DNA of 64,000 bases from positions 76,036,436 through 76,100,435 of the forward strand of contig OW388291.1 of assembly GCA_936450465.1 (NCBI GenBank), given 5' to 3'. Below are positions 13,901-23,930 of the stretch, piece by piece. The stretch comes from Gibbula magus. Taxonomy: Eukaryota > Mollusca > Gastropoda > Trochida > Trochidae. The translations under genes were made by a program, and so were the position numbers. Below the pieces are notes generated by a model that saw only the letters and a list, made by a program, of their open reading frames with translations, made no database searches and was not told the origin of the DNA. How positions within the stretch are numbered: the stretch's first letter is position 1; each line of letters opens with the position of its first letter.

Positions 13901-16900
13901 AAACGTTATAAATTGTGATATTTTATCCAGAAGTACAGAATGATGATGGTTTATACACCATTCAAATGACCACACGTGTTTTAGTCCCCATCATAAGCTG
14001 CACCAAACATATAGCATTTTCTCTACTCATACTTGTCTGGCTCTGACGGGAATCTCTGACCGATAATGAAAGCCACATATGGGCCATGATCTTAATTTCT
14101 ATTTTCATTTTTTCTAAAGGACCACTGGCTCTAGAATGCTGAAATCTTGTGAACAAACTCATTGACTAATTGGGGTTAAATTGGTAAACAATTTGGTAAC
14201 CTCCGTGACCCCCCAAAAAGGGTCACAGGGATCACAACCTAATAAACATATTTCCATCTTCTTCTCCAGCACGAAAAGCTCTAGAAAGCTGAAATGTTGT
14301 GTAAAGACTCATTGGCCAACGGGGATTTTAAATTGTAGTTATCCCCCGCCACAACAAAGTTGGCGGGGGATATAGAAATGAGCTCCGTCCGTCTGTCCGT
14401 CTGTCCGTCTGTGCGTCCGGGCTTTTCCATTCCGGCCTCAAACTTCAAAACTATTCAATATATTTTGCTGAAACTTTGTAAAGGTATCAACCAAGTAGTC
14501 TAGATGTGCCTTTTGCTATATAGAAATTTGAGAATATATATTTTTTTACGAATGCAAACAGTCTGGACTTAGAACCAAGAAGAGGGAAAACTATATTCCG
14601 GCCTCAAACTTCAAAACTATTCAATATATTTTGCTGAAACTTTGTACAGGTGTCAACCAAGTAGTCTAGATGTGCCTTTTGCTATATAGAAATTTGAGAA
14701 TATATTATTTTTTTAACGAATGCAAACAGTCTGGACTTGGAACCAAGAAGAGGGAAAACTATATTCCGGCCTCAAACTTCAAAACTATTCAATATATTTT
14801 GCTGAAACTTTGATCACTTATGAGTTATGAGTTATAACAATTTTCAAGAAAGTAAATACATTATATATTCAAAATGCATAAATATATTCAAAATTCCTAC
14901 ATGGTGGGGGATATGGCCGACTCTGTCTGCTTGTTTTTTTTACCCTGTAACATAGTGGCCATGTCCTCAACATATATTTTCATCTTCTTCTCCAGAACGA
15001 AAAGCCTAGAAAATTAAAAAATGTGTATAGAGTCTTCAGGGATATTAAATTGGTGATTATATTACCACAAGTAAGGGTGGCTGCGACCTCAAACCCCCAC
15101 AAAATGTCTAGAAAGCTGAAATGTTGTGTAAAGACTCCTTGACCAATGGGGATTTTAAATTGTAGTATGTCCTAAACATATATTTTCATATTCTTCTCCA
15201 GAACGAAAAGCCTAGAAAATTAAAAAAAATGTGTATAGACTGCGACCTAAAACCCCGAAAAAATGTCTAGAAAGATGAAATGTTGTGTACATGTATACTC
15301 TTCATGGCGATTAAAATGGTAGATTTGGTGACCATGTGGCCCCAAATACCTAGTTTTTAAAGTACTAATGCTTTATAAAACTGAATGTAGACACCTTGGC
15401 CAACGTGAATTTTAAATTGTAGAATTGTTAACTTTCTGACAACTAAAGCATGATGGGCTACAGAGTCACCGGCTCTATTTTTTACACACACATATTGTGA
15501 TTTATCTACAAACTTTCTAAATGCCACTATGTCATGTAAGGACCCCTTGGTGAATGTCCGAGACATGTGCATTAATAATACGTTGGAACATATCCTAGTA
15601 TAAGGTATTTAAAGAAAATTTACGATCAACCACTTTTGCTTCAGTCGCCGTTTCGGAGTTGATAACTGCAGTTACTTTCTCAGTGTAGTAGGGGTGAGGT
15701 ACATAAATGTAGCTAATTTCAAATTTCGTAAAATCGTAGTTTTATTTTGATTGGGGTTTCCATATTCAAGGTTTAATGACGGTGGTGCCTGAAAATTGAA
15801 AGGTTATTGAGAATTTACTATGTTTGACGAGTTTCCTTTTCTTACTACAAGTTACATGAATGTATAAACTTGTATGCATTTACAAATATATTTACTACCA
15901 ATGATAAATCTATGTTGAAAAAATGTAGGTCGTTTGTTTGTCAGATGACAAAAGGGGCAAAACACTAAATGAATTATTATAGGATTGATATATTTTCCAG
16001 TTATCTACCTCTTGAAATTGTGTATACTTGTTGAATTCTGTATTCTGTAAATGTGTTTCTCTGTATTTGGGCCCAGGGGCTAGAAATAATGATGTCCAGC
16101 AATGACGACAATAACTCTACTTTCATCCAAGGTCTAAATTTAATTTAGTAGGCCTACAGATTGTTTTTACTATTCCATGTAACACATACTTGATAACTGG
16201 ATCTGTTTCTGGAGATTTATGTCAGGCACAATGCTGAGTATTATGCTGGGGAGTTGGGTGGAGCATGCGCTCTTAGTACTGACAATGTCCTAAGTTGAGG
16301 CCACTGCCTCCTCCGGTAATGAATTCCAGTCCTTTAAAGTGCTTTGGAAGAAGGATTGTCTGAGGATTTCAGAGTTCTTCCTGGTTCTGTTCTGGATAAC
16401 AATATAAGTTATAATATTCAGTGGAGGGCGACATCGTAATATATCAGACTCGCATTAGTGTTTATCCAACTAGGCGAGTTGGATAAACACTAACAAGGGT
16501 TTGATAAATTATGATGTCACCCGAACAAACTGAATGTTATAATATATTTATCTTACCGCATGTAAACAAAGAAAAATGTTGACAGAAAACAGCTGATCGA
16601 TCGACAAACTATACTTGTGTCACGTGACATGGAATGATGTACATGGATGCATGCTTTATTCATGATACGGGATATAAAACATTTATCACCCTCGGTAAGA
16701 TTTATCAACCCGTATGACAGTTTTTATTGATATTTGTTAATTGTCACGTGGACCAATCAGGGATCATTATTACATGAGATAGGATATTATCTTCTTTAGG
16801 TATTGCCTGTATCTATCTTGTAGAGTAATACAAATCTGTTTTCTTTTTGTTCTCACGCGAATGATTGGATGTTTTGAATCTTGCCGCTGCATGAGCACTG

Positions 16901-17652
16901 TCCTTTTTCTAGAGATTGGATTTGTTTTGAGGTGAGGGTCCCAGATGGATGAGCAATATCCAAGTACTGATCTCACGAGAGATTGATAAGCTGTAGATTT
17001 AAGGTTTCTAGGGTATTGACGTAGGTTACGTCTCACGGAACCGAGAGTAAAGTTACATTTATTGATAGTTTTATTTATATGAGTGTGCGAACTTATTACT
17101 GATGATCTATCCTATGTAAGGGTTATTATTTACTACTTCTAGGATGGTATTATCAAGTTGGTAAGATGCATTTCCTTCCACGACAACCACTGTGTCTGTG
17201 TTGTTAAGAATGATTTATCCACATTAACAATTCATTATTCACAACATAACTATTATAAATAATAATTTCTTATAGTGGACGGAGTTGAAAGTGAAGTTAG
17301 CTTATTGTTTCTTATCAAACATGTCCATGATATATATTATATGATGTCATGCGTCATGGTTAAGAGTTGGGATCCTCACGAGTTATTGTGATTCTCAAGA
17401 TACGTCATAAGATGACTGCAGATGATGATAACTCATGCAAAATAGAAGGCAGTTCTATTGTAATACTAGTATAAGTAAAAAAAGTTTTCTCGTATATCGT
17501 ATCGTATACACAATCTCAATTGGACATCATTTTGACAGATAACCTGGAACGAAGAGGAGCTGGGAATTTACCCTGTGATGAGGAACATCAGCGTGAACAG
17601 ACTCCTCATAGAAGGAACGGGTGACATTACGTCAGCTCAAATCGACAACTGA
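4757..17652 (+). CDS. PAN-like/sushi/galectin-like gene, copy 1 (complete, 5 exons)
   Basis: Exons 4757-4922, 5635-5837, 7889-7977, 12836-13034 and 17539-17652 join with compatible phases (1, 0, 2, 0) into 256 codons plus TGA. Every intron is GT-AG. Residues 8-36 carry a PAN/apple-like core (C13, C17, C23, C32, C36). Residues 58-117 are a sushi/CCP domain (C60, C85, C102, C115, W108, plus an extra C92). Residues 124-256 look like a galectin fold: a YGR strand, then F-x-L-x-I-x-I, then F-N-x-T-W-N-x-E-E-L and a final L-L-I-E-G strand. Sequons at N3, N7 and N219 fit an extracellular protein, but no signal peptide is visible, so an upstream exon may be missing. An in-frame TAA at 4,748-4,750 directly precedes the ATG; copies 2 and 3 are open there. 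The role is unknown; a recognition or immune-type lectin is an inference from domains only. Confidence 0.78.
5635..5837 (+). CDS. Copy 1 exon 2: complete sushi (CCP) domain
   Basis: 203 bp between ttcaacag and gtaagt, phase 1 to 0. It encodes the diagnostic CGRP start, YKC, G-F, IRC, W and P-A-S-C, a complete single-exon sushi module as is usual for this family. An extra cysteine after G-F-T-F is conserved in all three copies. Confidence 0.9.
6620..6857 (+). repeat. Two direct 118-bp repeats in intron 2 of copy 1
   Basis: The segment with cctactgcatggaatg recurs 118 bp apart. Each unit also holds an internal inverted pair (tgagcccatcg against cgatggagtgagccca). The rest of the 2,051-bp intron shows no gene. 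A looser set of gagcg/cgctc inverted motifs sits at about 6,080-6,280. Confidence 0.75.
7889..7977 (+). CDS. Copy 1 exon 3: first galectin-like strands
   Basis: 89 bp after tatcaaag, phase 0 to 2, donor AG|GTGAGT. It encodes L-N-F-P-C then S-N-G and V-V-V-Y-G-R, matching the early galectin strands that lead to the G-R-F segment. The same exon occurs at 27,115 and 50,940 with the same phases. Confidence 0.75.
7978..8718. other. Intron 3 of copy 1, first part: no gene seen
   Basis: The first 110 bp after the donor align with copy 2 (27,204-27,310). The short phrase ttataacggctc(a/t/c)cagcc recurs near 8,570 and 8,680, and again at 10,270, 10,345 and 10,395 beyond the Tc1 element, so a small repeat family was present before that insertion. 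Confidence 0.5.
8719..10239 (-). mobile_element. Complete Tc1-like element with TIRs and TA duplication
   Basis: The ends match in inverted orientation: aactcacgggcaaaagaaac on the left and the complement of gtttcttttgcccctgagtt on the right, continuing to ctatacca. Both ends are flanked by TA, the Tc1/mariner target. At 1,521 bp it has the normal size of an autonomous element. It lies in intron 3 of gene copy 1, antisense to it. Confidence 0.88.
8959..9963 (-). pseudogene. Tc1-like transposase, broken
   Basis: The ATG at 9,963 opens 124 codons of the N-terminal paired-type helix-turn-helix (MPRLTKEERERAIG, a T-T-I-S-R recognition segment, then D-R-P-R-S-G-R). The C-terminal piece at 8,959-9,168 carries L-W-D-H-F-D and an E-E-W-Q-A-I-P segment. 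Between them the frame is broken; the expected S-P-D-L-N-P-I-E-H block is degraded, with a stop at P-A-D-stop-S-P-I-K-H. The element cannot transpose itself. Confidence 0.85.
10698..11815 (-). mobile_element. Degenerate LINE with (ATG)n-type tail
   Basis: Read on the minus strand, 11,815-11,621 encodes an RT start (P-E-L-W then N-Y-R-P-I-T-T-L-S-C-F-G-K-V-F). The segment 11,124-10,819 encodes the region after the RT palm (P-I-L-T-Y-S-S-E-V-W-G-F). The palm with the catalytic Y/F-A-D-D is missing, so there is an internal deletion of RT-coding sequence around 11,200-11,620. The 3' end is an ATTTATTCT/catcatcatcat tail at about 10,700-10,720. Confidence 0.75.
12105..12176 (-). repeat. tRNA-like SINE head relic
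   Basis: On the minus strand gtagctaaataaat, about 35 bp, then tgttcgaatcc form A-box-like and B-box-like signals with a tRNA spacing. Similar relics occur at 52,358-52,420 (+) and 53,832-53,893 (-). The type resembles a tRNA-Arg-like head. No acceptor-stem pairing is preserved, so this is not a functional tRNA. Confidence 0.4.
12836..13034 (+). CDS. Copy 1 exon 4: central galectin-like strands
   Basis: 199 bp after gttacag, phase 2 to 0, donor AAT|GTAAGT. It encodes the middle of the sandwich, ending P-D-L-T-F-K-L-G-I-W-I-Y-E-D-Y-F-N. This matches the galectin G-x-x-F-x-L-x-I then F-x-V pattern. The H-x-N-x-R and W-x-x-E-x-R sugar contacts of canonical galectins are absent. Confidence 0.78.
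13035..14090. other. Intron 4 of copy 1, first part
   Basis: No gene. About 13,790-13,990 aligns with 54,680-55,160 in copy 3 (caaacgttataaat, then tacaccattca and gaccac). This shows that the duplicated segment included intron sequence. Confidence 0.6.
14090..15460 (+). repeat. Degenerate ~110-130-bp repeat family
   Basis: The phrase cttctccag-(a/c)-acgaaaag, then ctagaaagctgaaatgttgt, then attttaaattgtag recurs at about 14,260, 14,990, 15,110, 15,190 and 15,260. The hairpin-ended element at 14,338 sits inside this block. The same family occurs at 38,690-39,190 in intron 4 of copy 2. Confidence 0.65.
14338..14925 (+). mobile_element. Hairpin-ended repeat with ~167-bp core repeats
   Basis: It begins with a strong hairpin (atcccccgcca ... 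tggcgggggat, 14,341-14,371) followed by a (gtccgtct)n run. Then come 2.3 tandem units of about 167 bp starting attccggcctcaaac at 14,429, 14,595 and 14,763. It ends near gtgggggatatgg. The plan of terminal hairpin, gtccgtcc run and central tandem repeats is shared with 43,460-44,590 and resembles pearl/Helentron-derived elements of bivalves. No coding capacity. Confidence 0.7.
15461..16260. other. Intron 4 of copy 1: no gene; segment shared with copy 2
   Basis: About 16,010-16,120 (tttgggccc then aataatgatgtcca) matches two blocks at 45,170-45,640 in intron 4 of copy 2. Nothing else is recognisable. Confidence 0.5.
16260..17225 (-). mobile_element. LINE relic (RT C-terminal part), split by an insertion
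   Basis: On the minus strand 17,036-16,770 encodes R-R-N-L-R-Q-Y-P, then A-Y-Q-S-L-V-R-S-V-L-G-Y-C-S-S-I-W-D-P. This is the region just after the RT domain in CR1/L2-type LINEs. The final part of the same protein (a degraded D-W-N-S-L-P-type segment) reappears at about 16,420-16,270. The two are separated by a palindromic insertion. Several stops are present and there is no RT palm. Confidence 0.7.
16405..16765. mobile_element. Palindromic (foldback/MITE-like) insertion in the LINE relic
   Basis: A perfect 15-bp inverted repeat, agtgtttatccaact and agttggataaacact, spaced by 5 bp sits at 16,456-16,490. Looser outer arms pair ttataatattcag with ctgaatgttataat, and gggcgacatcgtaat with attatgatgtcaccc. 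No coding capacity. Exact ends are uncertain. Confidence 0.6.
17539..17652 (+). CDS. Copy 1 exon 5: last galectin-like strands and stop
   Basis: 114 bp after tttgacag. It encodes T-W-N-E-E-E-L-G-I-Y-P and then V-N-R-L-L-I-E-G-T-G-D-I before TGA. The N-G/N-E turn and the L-x-I-x-G-D end are typical of the C-terminal galectin strands, and this exon gave the fold assignment. Confidence 0.75.
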   Translation: MTWNEEELGIYPVMRNISVNRLLIEGTGDITSAQIDN

Positions 17653-18600
17653 CTGTGTGGACACACAGATTTTAAAATTGTTATTGTCATAGAACTTCTG
17701 CCAAGGACAACTTACTGTCTGTGTCCGTTAGCAGATACAGACAGAAGACCCACATGAGGTGTAAAATCGTTAACAATTTTACTTTAAATTGAAACGATCA
17801 GCCAATGTAATGGCTGTCTTGTCTGTTTCGATTAGGTTTTCCCCATTATTAATAGATTAATAGTGTGCTCCTTGTATATGTAGTACGACATATGGATTTT
17901 TCTACCAGAAAATTTCACTGAGTGTGTGAAGGTACCACATTCAGCGTAACCGTAATCTGTTTGCCCAACTGTGAGACAAGGGAGGTAACTCTGTGAAGTA
18001 CGTCGTAACTTGGTATAGGCACGTGACCTAGAATAATATCCCTAGTCAACATGACCAGTCCTGACCAATGGGCATCCGACATATGTGAGTGGCGAGATAA
18101 TAAATAAGTTGTATGTTTCTCTTGAGGGTAATACAGTCTGATGTACAATTTGACATGTCAATAACAAATACAATACGTATGATCATTTTATTTTTACTGC
18201 CGATGATTAATAAACGGATACCATTTGAACGACCATGACCATTTATTCACTTGTCTTGACTGAAATGCAAACACTGTCATGGGAAGTTTGTTTCCAAACT
18301 ATGCAGCATTTATTTGGAAAATAAGTATGTAAATACAATCCCATAAAATAGCTGATTGAACTGTTTTAAACCCTGCATACCGCGAAAGTCATTATTTAAC
18401 GTCAACTGATCGTTATGCCATACCTTTTCTTGGTGAGGAGCTATTACTATGGCAAGTGGGATACATGAAATGTATTAACTTCTGTGAGACTCAAGGGAAC
18501 ACGGACTTGTATTGTCAAAAAACTAGCGACTAGAAAACATAATGAAGTTGACGATTCGAGGCCCTTATACTATAAAAAAGGTAAGAGAATGTAACGAGGT
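17653..18600 (+). other. 3' flank of copy 1, shared with copy 2
   Basis: 17,900-18,470 aligns with 47,010-47,580 (aagggaggtaactct, then ggcacgtgac, then gatcgttatgccataccttt). It probably includes the 3' UTR. AATAAA is present near 18,101 and, in copy 2, at 47,284. Open frames here show no domain. Confidence 0.5.
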
Positions 18601-19249
18601 CAACAACTAATGTATGTTAAAAAGTATTTCAGAATGTTGTCATCATAATATCTTTCAATATTACATAGGTCACAGCCAATGCAATACATTAAATTACATA
18701 CAGTAAATCTTAGAACATAAAAATCGAACGCATATTTAGAAAGGTATGAATTTTCAAAGTTTTAAATATTAGCATATTACTGAAGTGAGGCACGAACATA
18801 ACCAACCAAATTTAACCAAAATATTAAAAAAAATACAAAATCGCTTAAAATATCCTTTCAGCTAAAAGTAAGCCCTGTAATTGGTGCATCACACAACACA
18901 CTAATTATTGAATTACATATATACACAAAGAAAACAGTTAAGCACCCCCTGATATTTTCATATAGCTAAATGTCGGAAACAAGTAACCTCTGCTATGACC
19001 CTAAAGTAGTCTCAGATTATTTTTTTAAGATAGAACAGCAATCTGGCAAGACAGAAACGCAACAATATGTAGCTGTTATCATTATTTAATAGCGGTGACG
19101 TCATGTTTACACAGCTACTGTTTTTACCATGAAACAATGTCCACAAAAGTATGGAGCTGCAAGTGAAACAAAACACATTCGCATTGGTATTGTCACTTCT
19201 AAATGTTCTTAGTAGACCCTAGTGTACATGTTCAACAAGTAGTTGTCAC

Positions 19250-19700
19250 TAAGGTGACATGATCCCCCACCGCAAATTAAAACTTCAAATTTGAAAAATA
19301 ATGTCAAGATCAGCAAAATTTACTGTCGAACATGTCGAAAAATTCAAAGTTCGACCGTGACCTTGAGAATAATGAAACGGTCAAAATCTAATCAGCTCGT
19401 CGTCTTCCCTAGGCGGTGCTTTGGATAAGATATGATGGAAATCTGGTGAATGGTTTTTGAGATACCCCACTGACAAGCTGTACATTAACAATTAGCTGAC
19501 AGGGATAAAATGACAGTCTCATTGTGACCTTGACATGAAGGTCAAGGTCACAACCCTCTGTAGCAACATTACTCTCCCTATGATGAACCCATATGCAAAA
19601 TATAAAAAGTATCAAGTCAATAGTATTTGAGTTATTCCATTTCGTACGGACGGACGCAGCCGAATATTATATCGCCAGATTCGCGCTAAACGCACGGCGG
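19250..19700 (+). repeat. Interspersed repeat with ggtcaaggtca motif
   Basis: It begins near ggtgacatgatcccccaccg, contains tgaaggtcaaggtcac, and ends with a GC-rich gtacggacggacgcagccga and cacggcggcgg segment. This is a non-coding interspersed element inside the split Tc1 element. Confidence 0.5.
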
Positions 19701-19716
19701 CGGATAATGAGAATGA

Positions 19717-20175
19717 TCAGCCACTTACCCGAATGACACACTGTACCCTACGTATAATGCCTCCACTCAGACGTCTGATCTGTTCTTGTGTCAATAACAT
19801 CCACTCAGCGTGCAGAGTTGCCTCCAACTCATGTAAATTCTGTACTGGAGGGTTCCGAGCCTGGAGTCGCTGCCCTAGGATATCCCACACATGCTCCATA
19901 GGGTTCAGATCTGGGCTTACTGCCGCCAAGGTTAAAGTTGTCACTGCGTTGACACACATGTAATCGACAACGGTATGTGATTGGTGAGGCCGGGCGTTGT
20001 TGTCCATTTACTGTGGTCGTGTAGCAAGTGCATGGTTATCGAAATGAGGAACAATGACCGGCTGTAGCACGTCACGAATGTATTGAGCCCCGTTAAGTTG
20101 CCCCTGATGGTGACCAAATCCAGATTCCAGTGTTGTCTGTCCAAACACCATACAAAACGTGCACGTTCAAGATGG
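19717..20175 (-). pseudogene. Tc1-like transposase, C-terminal half (DDE region)
   Basis: On the minus strand the frame gives F-G-H-H-Q-G, then M-D-N-N-A-R-P-H (second catalytic Asp block), then S-P-D-L-N-P-M-E-H-V-W-D (third acidic block with Glu) and a C-terminal E-E/E-Q-I-R-R-L segment. It stops abruptly near 20,175, where foreign sequence begins. The missing N-terminal half lies 3.4 kb away at 23,583-23,930. Confidence 0.82.
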
Positions 20176-20189
20176 TCTCTCACACACAC

Positions 20190-20509
20190 ACATACATACA
20201 TAAGCCCTGTTTATACGGCGAGCGTTTGCATATGAGTAAAGCATTACACATATGCAAATTTGCTCATATGAGCAAACTTCGCCGTATGGACGCATTTGCA
20301 CATATGTATATTTTACTACCGTAAGCAAATTTTTCACTACCGTAAGCAAATTTGCACCTAGTCAGGGGAAGGAGCAAATTTTTACTACCGTGAGTAAATA
20401 TGGTATTTTTACTTTCTAGTAAAAGTTCGTCGTATACAGACATAGTGACTTCACACAGGTTGAGAACATATATTAGATAACTTTAGAAACTCTTAATATT
20501 GTATTTCAA

Positions 20510-20554
<45 letters not shown>

Positions 20555-20763
20555 CATTATCTCCTTCTTGACCTTCGATGACCTTCGAAATCAATCTGAC
20601 TATCCGATTTTCATTATATAATTAGGGCGAAATAGTCAAAACAATGTTGACAGATATAAATTAATGTCATTTATTTAGTTTACATCTAATAAATATTAAT
20701 TGGTATGTTTTAGGAATTCTCTTTTCATATATTAAAATAGTTGGAAGCCTATTTGCATAGGCA
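20190..20763 (+). repeat. AT-rich repeat with gcaaatttgc/actaccgtaag motifs and (AT)n run
   Basis: Many copies of catatg, gcaaattt and actaccgtaagc occur at 20,190-20,400, and similar sequence continues at 22,990-23,070 after the LINE, so the LINE entered this element. A pure (AT)n tract spans 20,514-20,553. 20,751-20,763 is the left 13-bp LINE target duplication. Confidence 0.65.
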
Positions 20764-22976
20764 ATCTGATAATTTGATAATGATACAGAAAGTCCATCTT
20801 GTTTTTCTGATTATGAAAAAGCTGAGAGATTAAATGAATATTTCCAATCAATTTCAACATTACATGACAATAACGCTTGTTTACCATATTTCAACAAACG
20901 AACGGGTGCCATTTTTGACACACTTACTATTTCTTAATTTGAGATTGAAGATATCATTAAATGTTTTCACGTGAAGAAAGCGTCTGGTCCTGACAAAATA
21001 AGTCACCAACTCTTGAAAAATGTTGTATACTCAATTAGCGATGTGTTAAGTCTATTGTTCAATATGTCATTACAAACATGTGTGTATCCATCTGAGTGGA
21101 AGATTGCCAATGTCATGCCTCTTTTTAAGAAAGATGATCCATCTCTTGCTTCAAACTATAGACCTATATCTCTTATAAGTTGTGTTGGTAAAGTATTTGA
21201 AAGAGTTGTATTTAAGCATTTGTTTAACTATTTTCATGCCAATAACCTCTTGTATAAATATCAATCTGGTTTTCAACCAGGACATTCCACTGTTCATCAG
21301 TTAATTGAAATTTATCACAAGATTTGTGAATCATTGGACAAAAAAGACAACTTATGTATGGTATTTTGTGATGTGTCTAAGGCATTTGATCGTGTTTGGC
21401 ACAGGGGATTGCTTTTAAAACTTGAAAGTTATGGAATAAGTGGACATTTGTTGGGATGGCTTGTTAGTTACATAACTGGTCGAAATCAAAGTGTATTTGT
21501 TAATGAATCATTCTCCAAGCTGAGAGCTCTAAACGCTGGTGTCCCTCAGGGGTCAGTGCTTGGTCCCTTTCTATTCATTGTATATATTAATGACATAGCA
21601 GACGAATTAGATTGTTTAACACGCTTGTTTGCTGATGATTCCTCTCTTGGTTACGCTTCACCAGAAACTAGACTAATTGAAATAAAGCTTAATGCCAATT
21701 TATGCAAGCTAAATCTATGGGGCAAAAAGTGGTTAATAAAGTACAACCCTGATAAAACTGAAGCTATCTTATTCAGGATGAAAAACGAAACCGAAATGCC
21801 AAAACTATATTTTGATGGTGTTGAAGTTAAAATTGTTGACAAACATAAACATCTTGGAGTAATCCTTGCCAGTAATGGAAAATGGGCTGAACATATTGAA
21901 ACAATAATAATAAAAGTTTCAAAAATGGTTACATCCATGAGACTTTTGAAATATGTATTGTGCAAGGATACTCTCAATAAGATATATATCATGTTCATTC
22001 GGCCACATCTTGAATATGCAAGTGAAGTTTGGGACGGGTGTACTCAAGAACAGATTGGTAAATTAGAACAAGTTCAGTTACAAGCAGCAAGAGTAGTTAC
22101 TGGTTTACCAAAATATACATCACATAGATTTCTATATTATGAAACTGGTTGGGAAACGTTACAAGAACGCAGAAGAAGACGAAAATTATGTTTGATGTTT
22201 AAGATTCAAAATGAAATTACCCCTTTATATCTTAATGATTTGCTTCCAAATAGTGTTGGTTCTAAATCAAATTACAATTTACGGACTTCACAAAATATAT
22301 CAATTCCTATCACAAGACTTACACATTCCACTAAGTCCTTTTTTCCAGCTACTATAAGTTCTTGGAACAATTTACCAATCACTGCTCGTAATGCAATAAG
22401 TATTACAGAATTCAAACCACATATCAATGTCAATAACTTACAGGCGCCACAGTACTACTCGTTCGGTAAAAGAAATTTAAACATAATTCATACCAAGTTG
22501 CGTTATTCAGTCAGTAGTTTAAACTTTGACTTATATAAAGTTGGAATTAAAAGTCATCCCAGCTGTGCATGTGGTTATCCTGTTGAGAATTCTTATCACT
22601 ACTTGTTTGAATGTCCTTTGTACAAACAACAAAGAGTGAATCTTATGTTGGCTTTAGAGCGCATTTGTATATCAGCGCGGATTCCAATTAACCTTACACT
22701 TATGCTAGAAGGAAGTGCAGACCTATCACCATGTCAAAATACAAATGTGTTTAAATCAGTGCAATTATTTATCAGTGAAACTAAACGATTTGTATAGCAT
22801 ATTATATTAGTAATAATCAATGTCAGCCGTTTTTGGCTTTCTCTCCTTTCTTGTCCATTTTCTGTCATCTTTATTTGTAATAATGTAAATTATCTATGTC
22901 CATACCAAGGAGAAGGTGTTCTAAGTTGGAGAACTTGTTCCTGATCCTTTTCTTATTGAATAAAATATGTTTAAAC
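20764..22976 (+). mobile_element. 5'-truncated LINE with 13-bp target duplication
   Basis: It is flanked by perfect direct repeats of atttgcataggca at 20,751-20,763 and 22,977-22,989. It begins inside ORF2 and ends with tgaataaaatatgtttaaac, nearly the same 3' terminus as the full-length LINE at 29,651-36,118. A 5'-truncated target-primed insertion of the same or a close family. Confidence 0.9.
20971..22797 (+). pseudogene. LINE reverse transcriptase, 5'-truncated ORF2
   Basis: 608 codons of CR1/Jockey-group RT. A-S-G-P-D-K-I, N-Y-R-P-I-S-L-I-S, V-S-K-A-F-D-R-V-W, G-V-P-Q-G-S-V-L-G-P and the catalytic F-A-D-D (residues 220-223) are intact. A C-terminal C-A-C-G with H and C partners closes the protein. 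The endonuclease is lost to truncation. The frame extends upstream to about 20,764 but meets a TAA near 20,936, so the stated start is only the longest open part. It could not retrotranspose on its own. Confidence 0.88.
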
Positions 22977-23071
22977 ATTTGCATAGGCAGACATTAAACA
23001 CATATGAACGCATAACAAATTTACTTTTACTCACATGTGTATATTACTACCATAAGCAATTTTGCATAAAT

Positions 23072-23572
23072 GTACATTTGTACATTTGTATAGCGCCAAT
23101 ATCCAGCTAAGCTAAGCTGCTCAAAGGCGCTCTGTTTGCCCCCGATCATGGATGTCACTGTTTAACGACACTCTTTGTCAATCTCAGCTCCATTTGGAGT
23201 ATGCAACTTTTGCAGCCACTAGGCGCACCAAGTTAAATCACCTTGCTCATCCTTACGAGGTACCCATTCATAGCTGGGTGAACTAGGACACATAGTCACA
23301 GTATTTTGTCCAAGGATAATGCACGTTGCTGTACCTGCAACTAGGTGTCTGCACGTATTCATGTGGCCACCATCTGGTCATTTACCAACGGATTCGTGGG
23401 TTATTTTAAGTGCACAGGGTTGTGTACTGTACACTAGGGGTTGTGACAACACTGAAAGAGTCCGCACTCAAAGTTGACTCCAAGGTTTTTACACCCGGTC
23501 ACAGGTGGACTCGAACCCGGCACCTCAAGCTAACCTGACGCCTTTACCGACTCGGCCACCGTGCCCCCTCAA
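23072..23572 (-). mobile_element. tRNA-derived SINE
   Basis: The minus-strand head has a canonical A box tggccgagtcgg (complement of 23,547-23,558) and B box ggttcgagtcc (complement of 23,507-23,517). It looks tRNA-Leu/Ser-like and starts with ggggcacgg. The 3' end, ggcgctatacaaatg, resembles tails shared by several SINE superfamilies. It lies at the edge of the broken Tc1 transposase. Confidence 0.8.
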
Positions 23573-23582
23573 CAAGGGACGT

Positions 23583-23930
23583 TTAATTATCCTTTTTGTT
23601 TTTAGTCCTGTCGATTTTAGGCGATTCCTGACCGTTCTGGTGCTGATAGTTTGATTTGGTAACCACAGACATTTCAGCTGAGGACATGTCAGGAAGGGTT
23701 CTCGATGTACATGTCGAAGAACGTGCCGGCCCTCGAGGTGTAGTGACAGTAGGTCTTCCAGACTTTAGACGGTCCATTGTATTTCCCGTCTGCGCATGCA
23801 TCCGGACTAAACAACTAACAACATTGTAATGGTAGCCCAGATCTCGTCCTATCGCCTTATAGGACATTCCTGCAGAGTGCATACCAATAATTTGATTTCT
23901 GAGATCCATTGACAATCGTCCTCGTGCCAT
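23583..23930 (-). pseudogene. Tc1-like transposase, N-terminal half (HTH)
   Basis: From the ATG at 23,930 the frame reads MARGRLSMDLRNQIIG, then S-Y-K-A-I-G-R-D-L and a G-R-P-T linker. This is the paired-type DNA-binding half of a Tc1-like transposase. It then runs into non-homologous residues and a stop at 23,583, at the boundary with the SINE. Confidence 0.82.

Noticed and set aside
23500..23572. Possible functional tRNA gene (good A and B boxes)
   Set aside because: Acceptor and anticodon stems are not intact and the sequence continues into a SINE body with a typical 3' tail.
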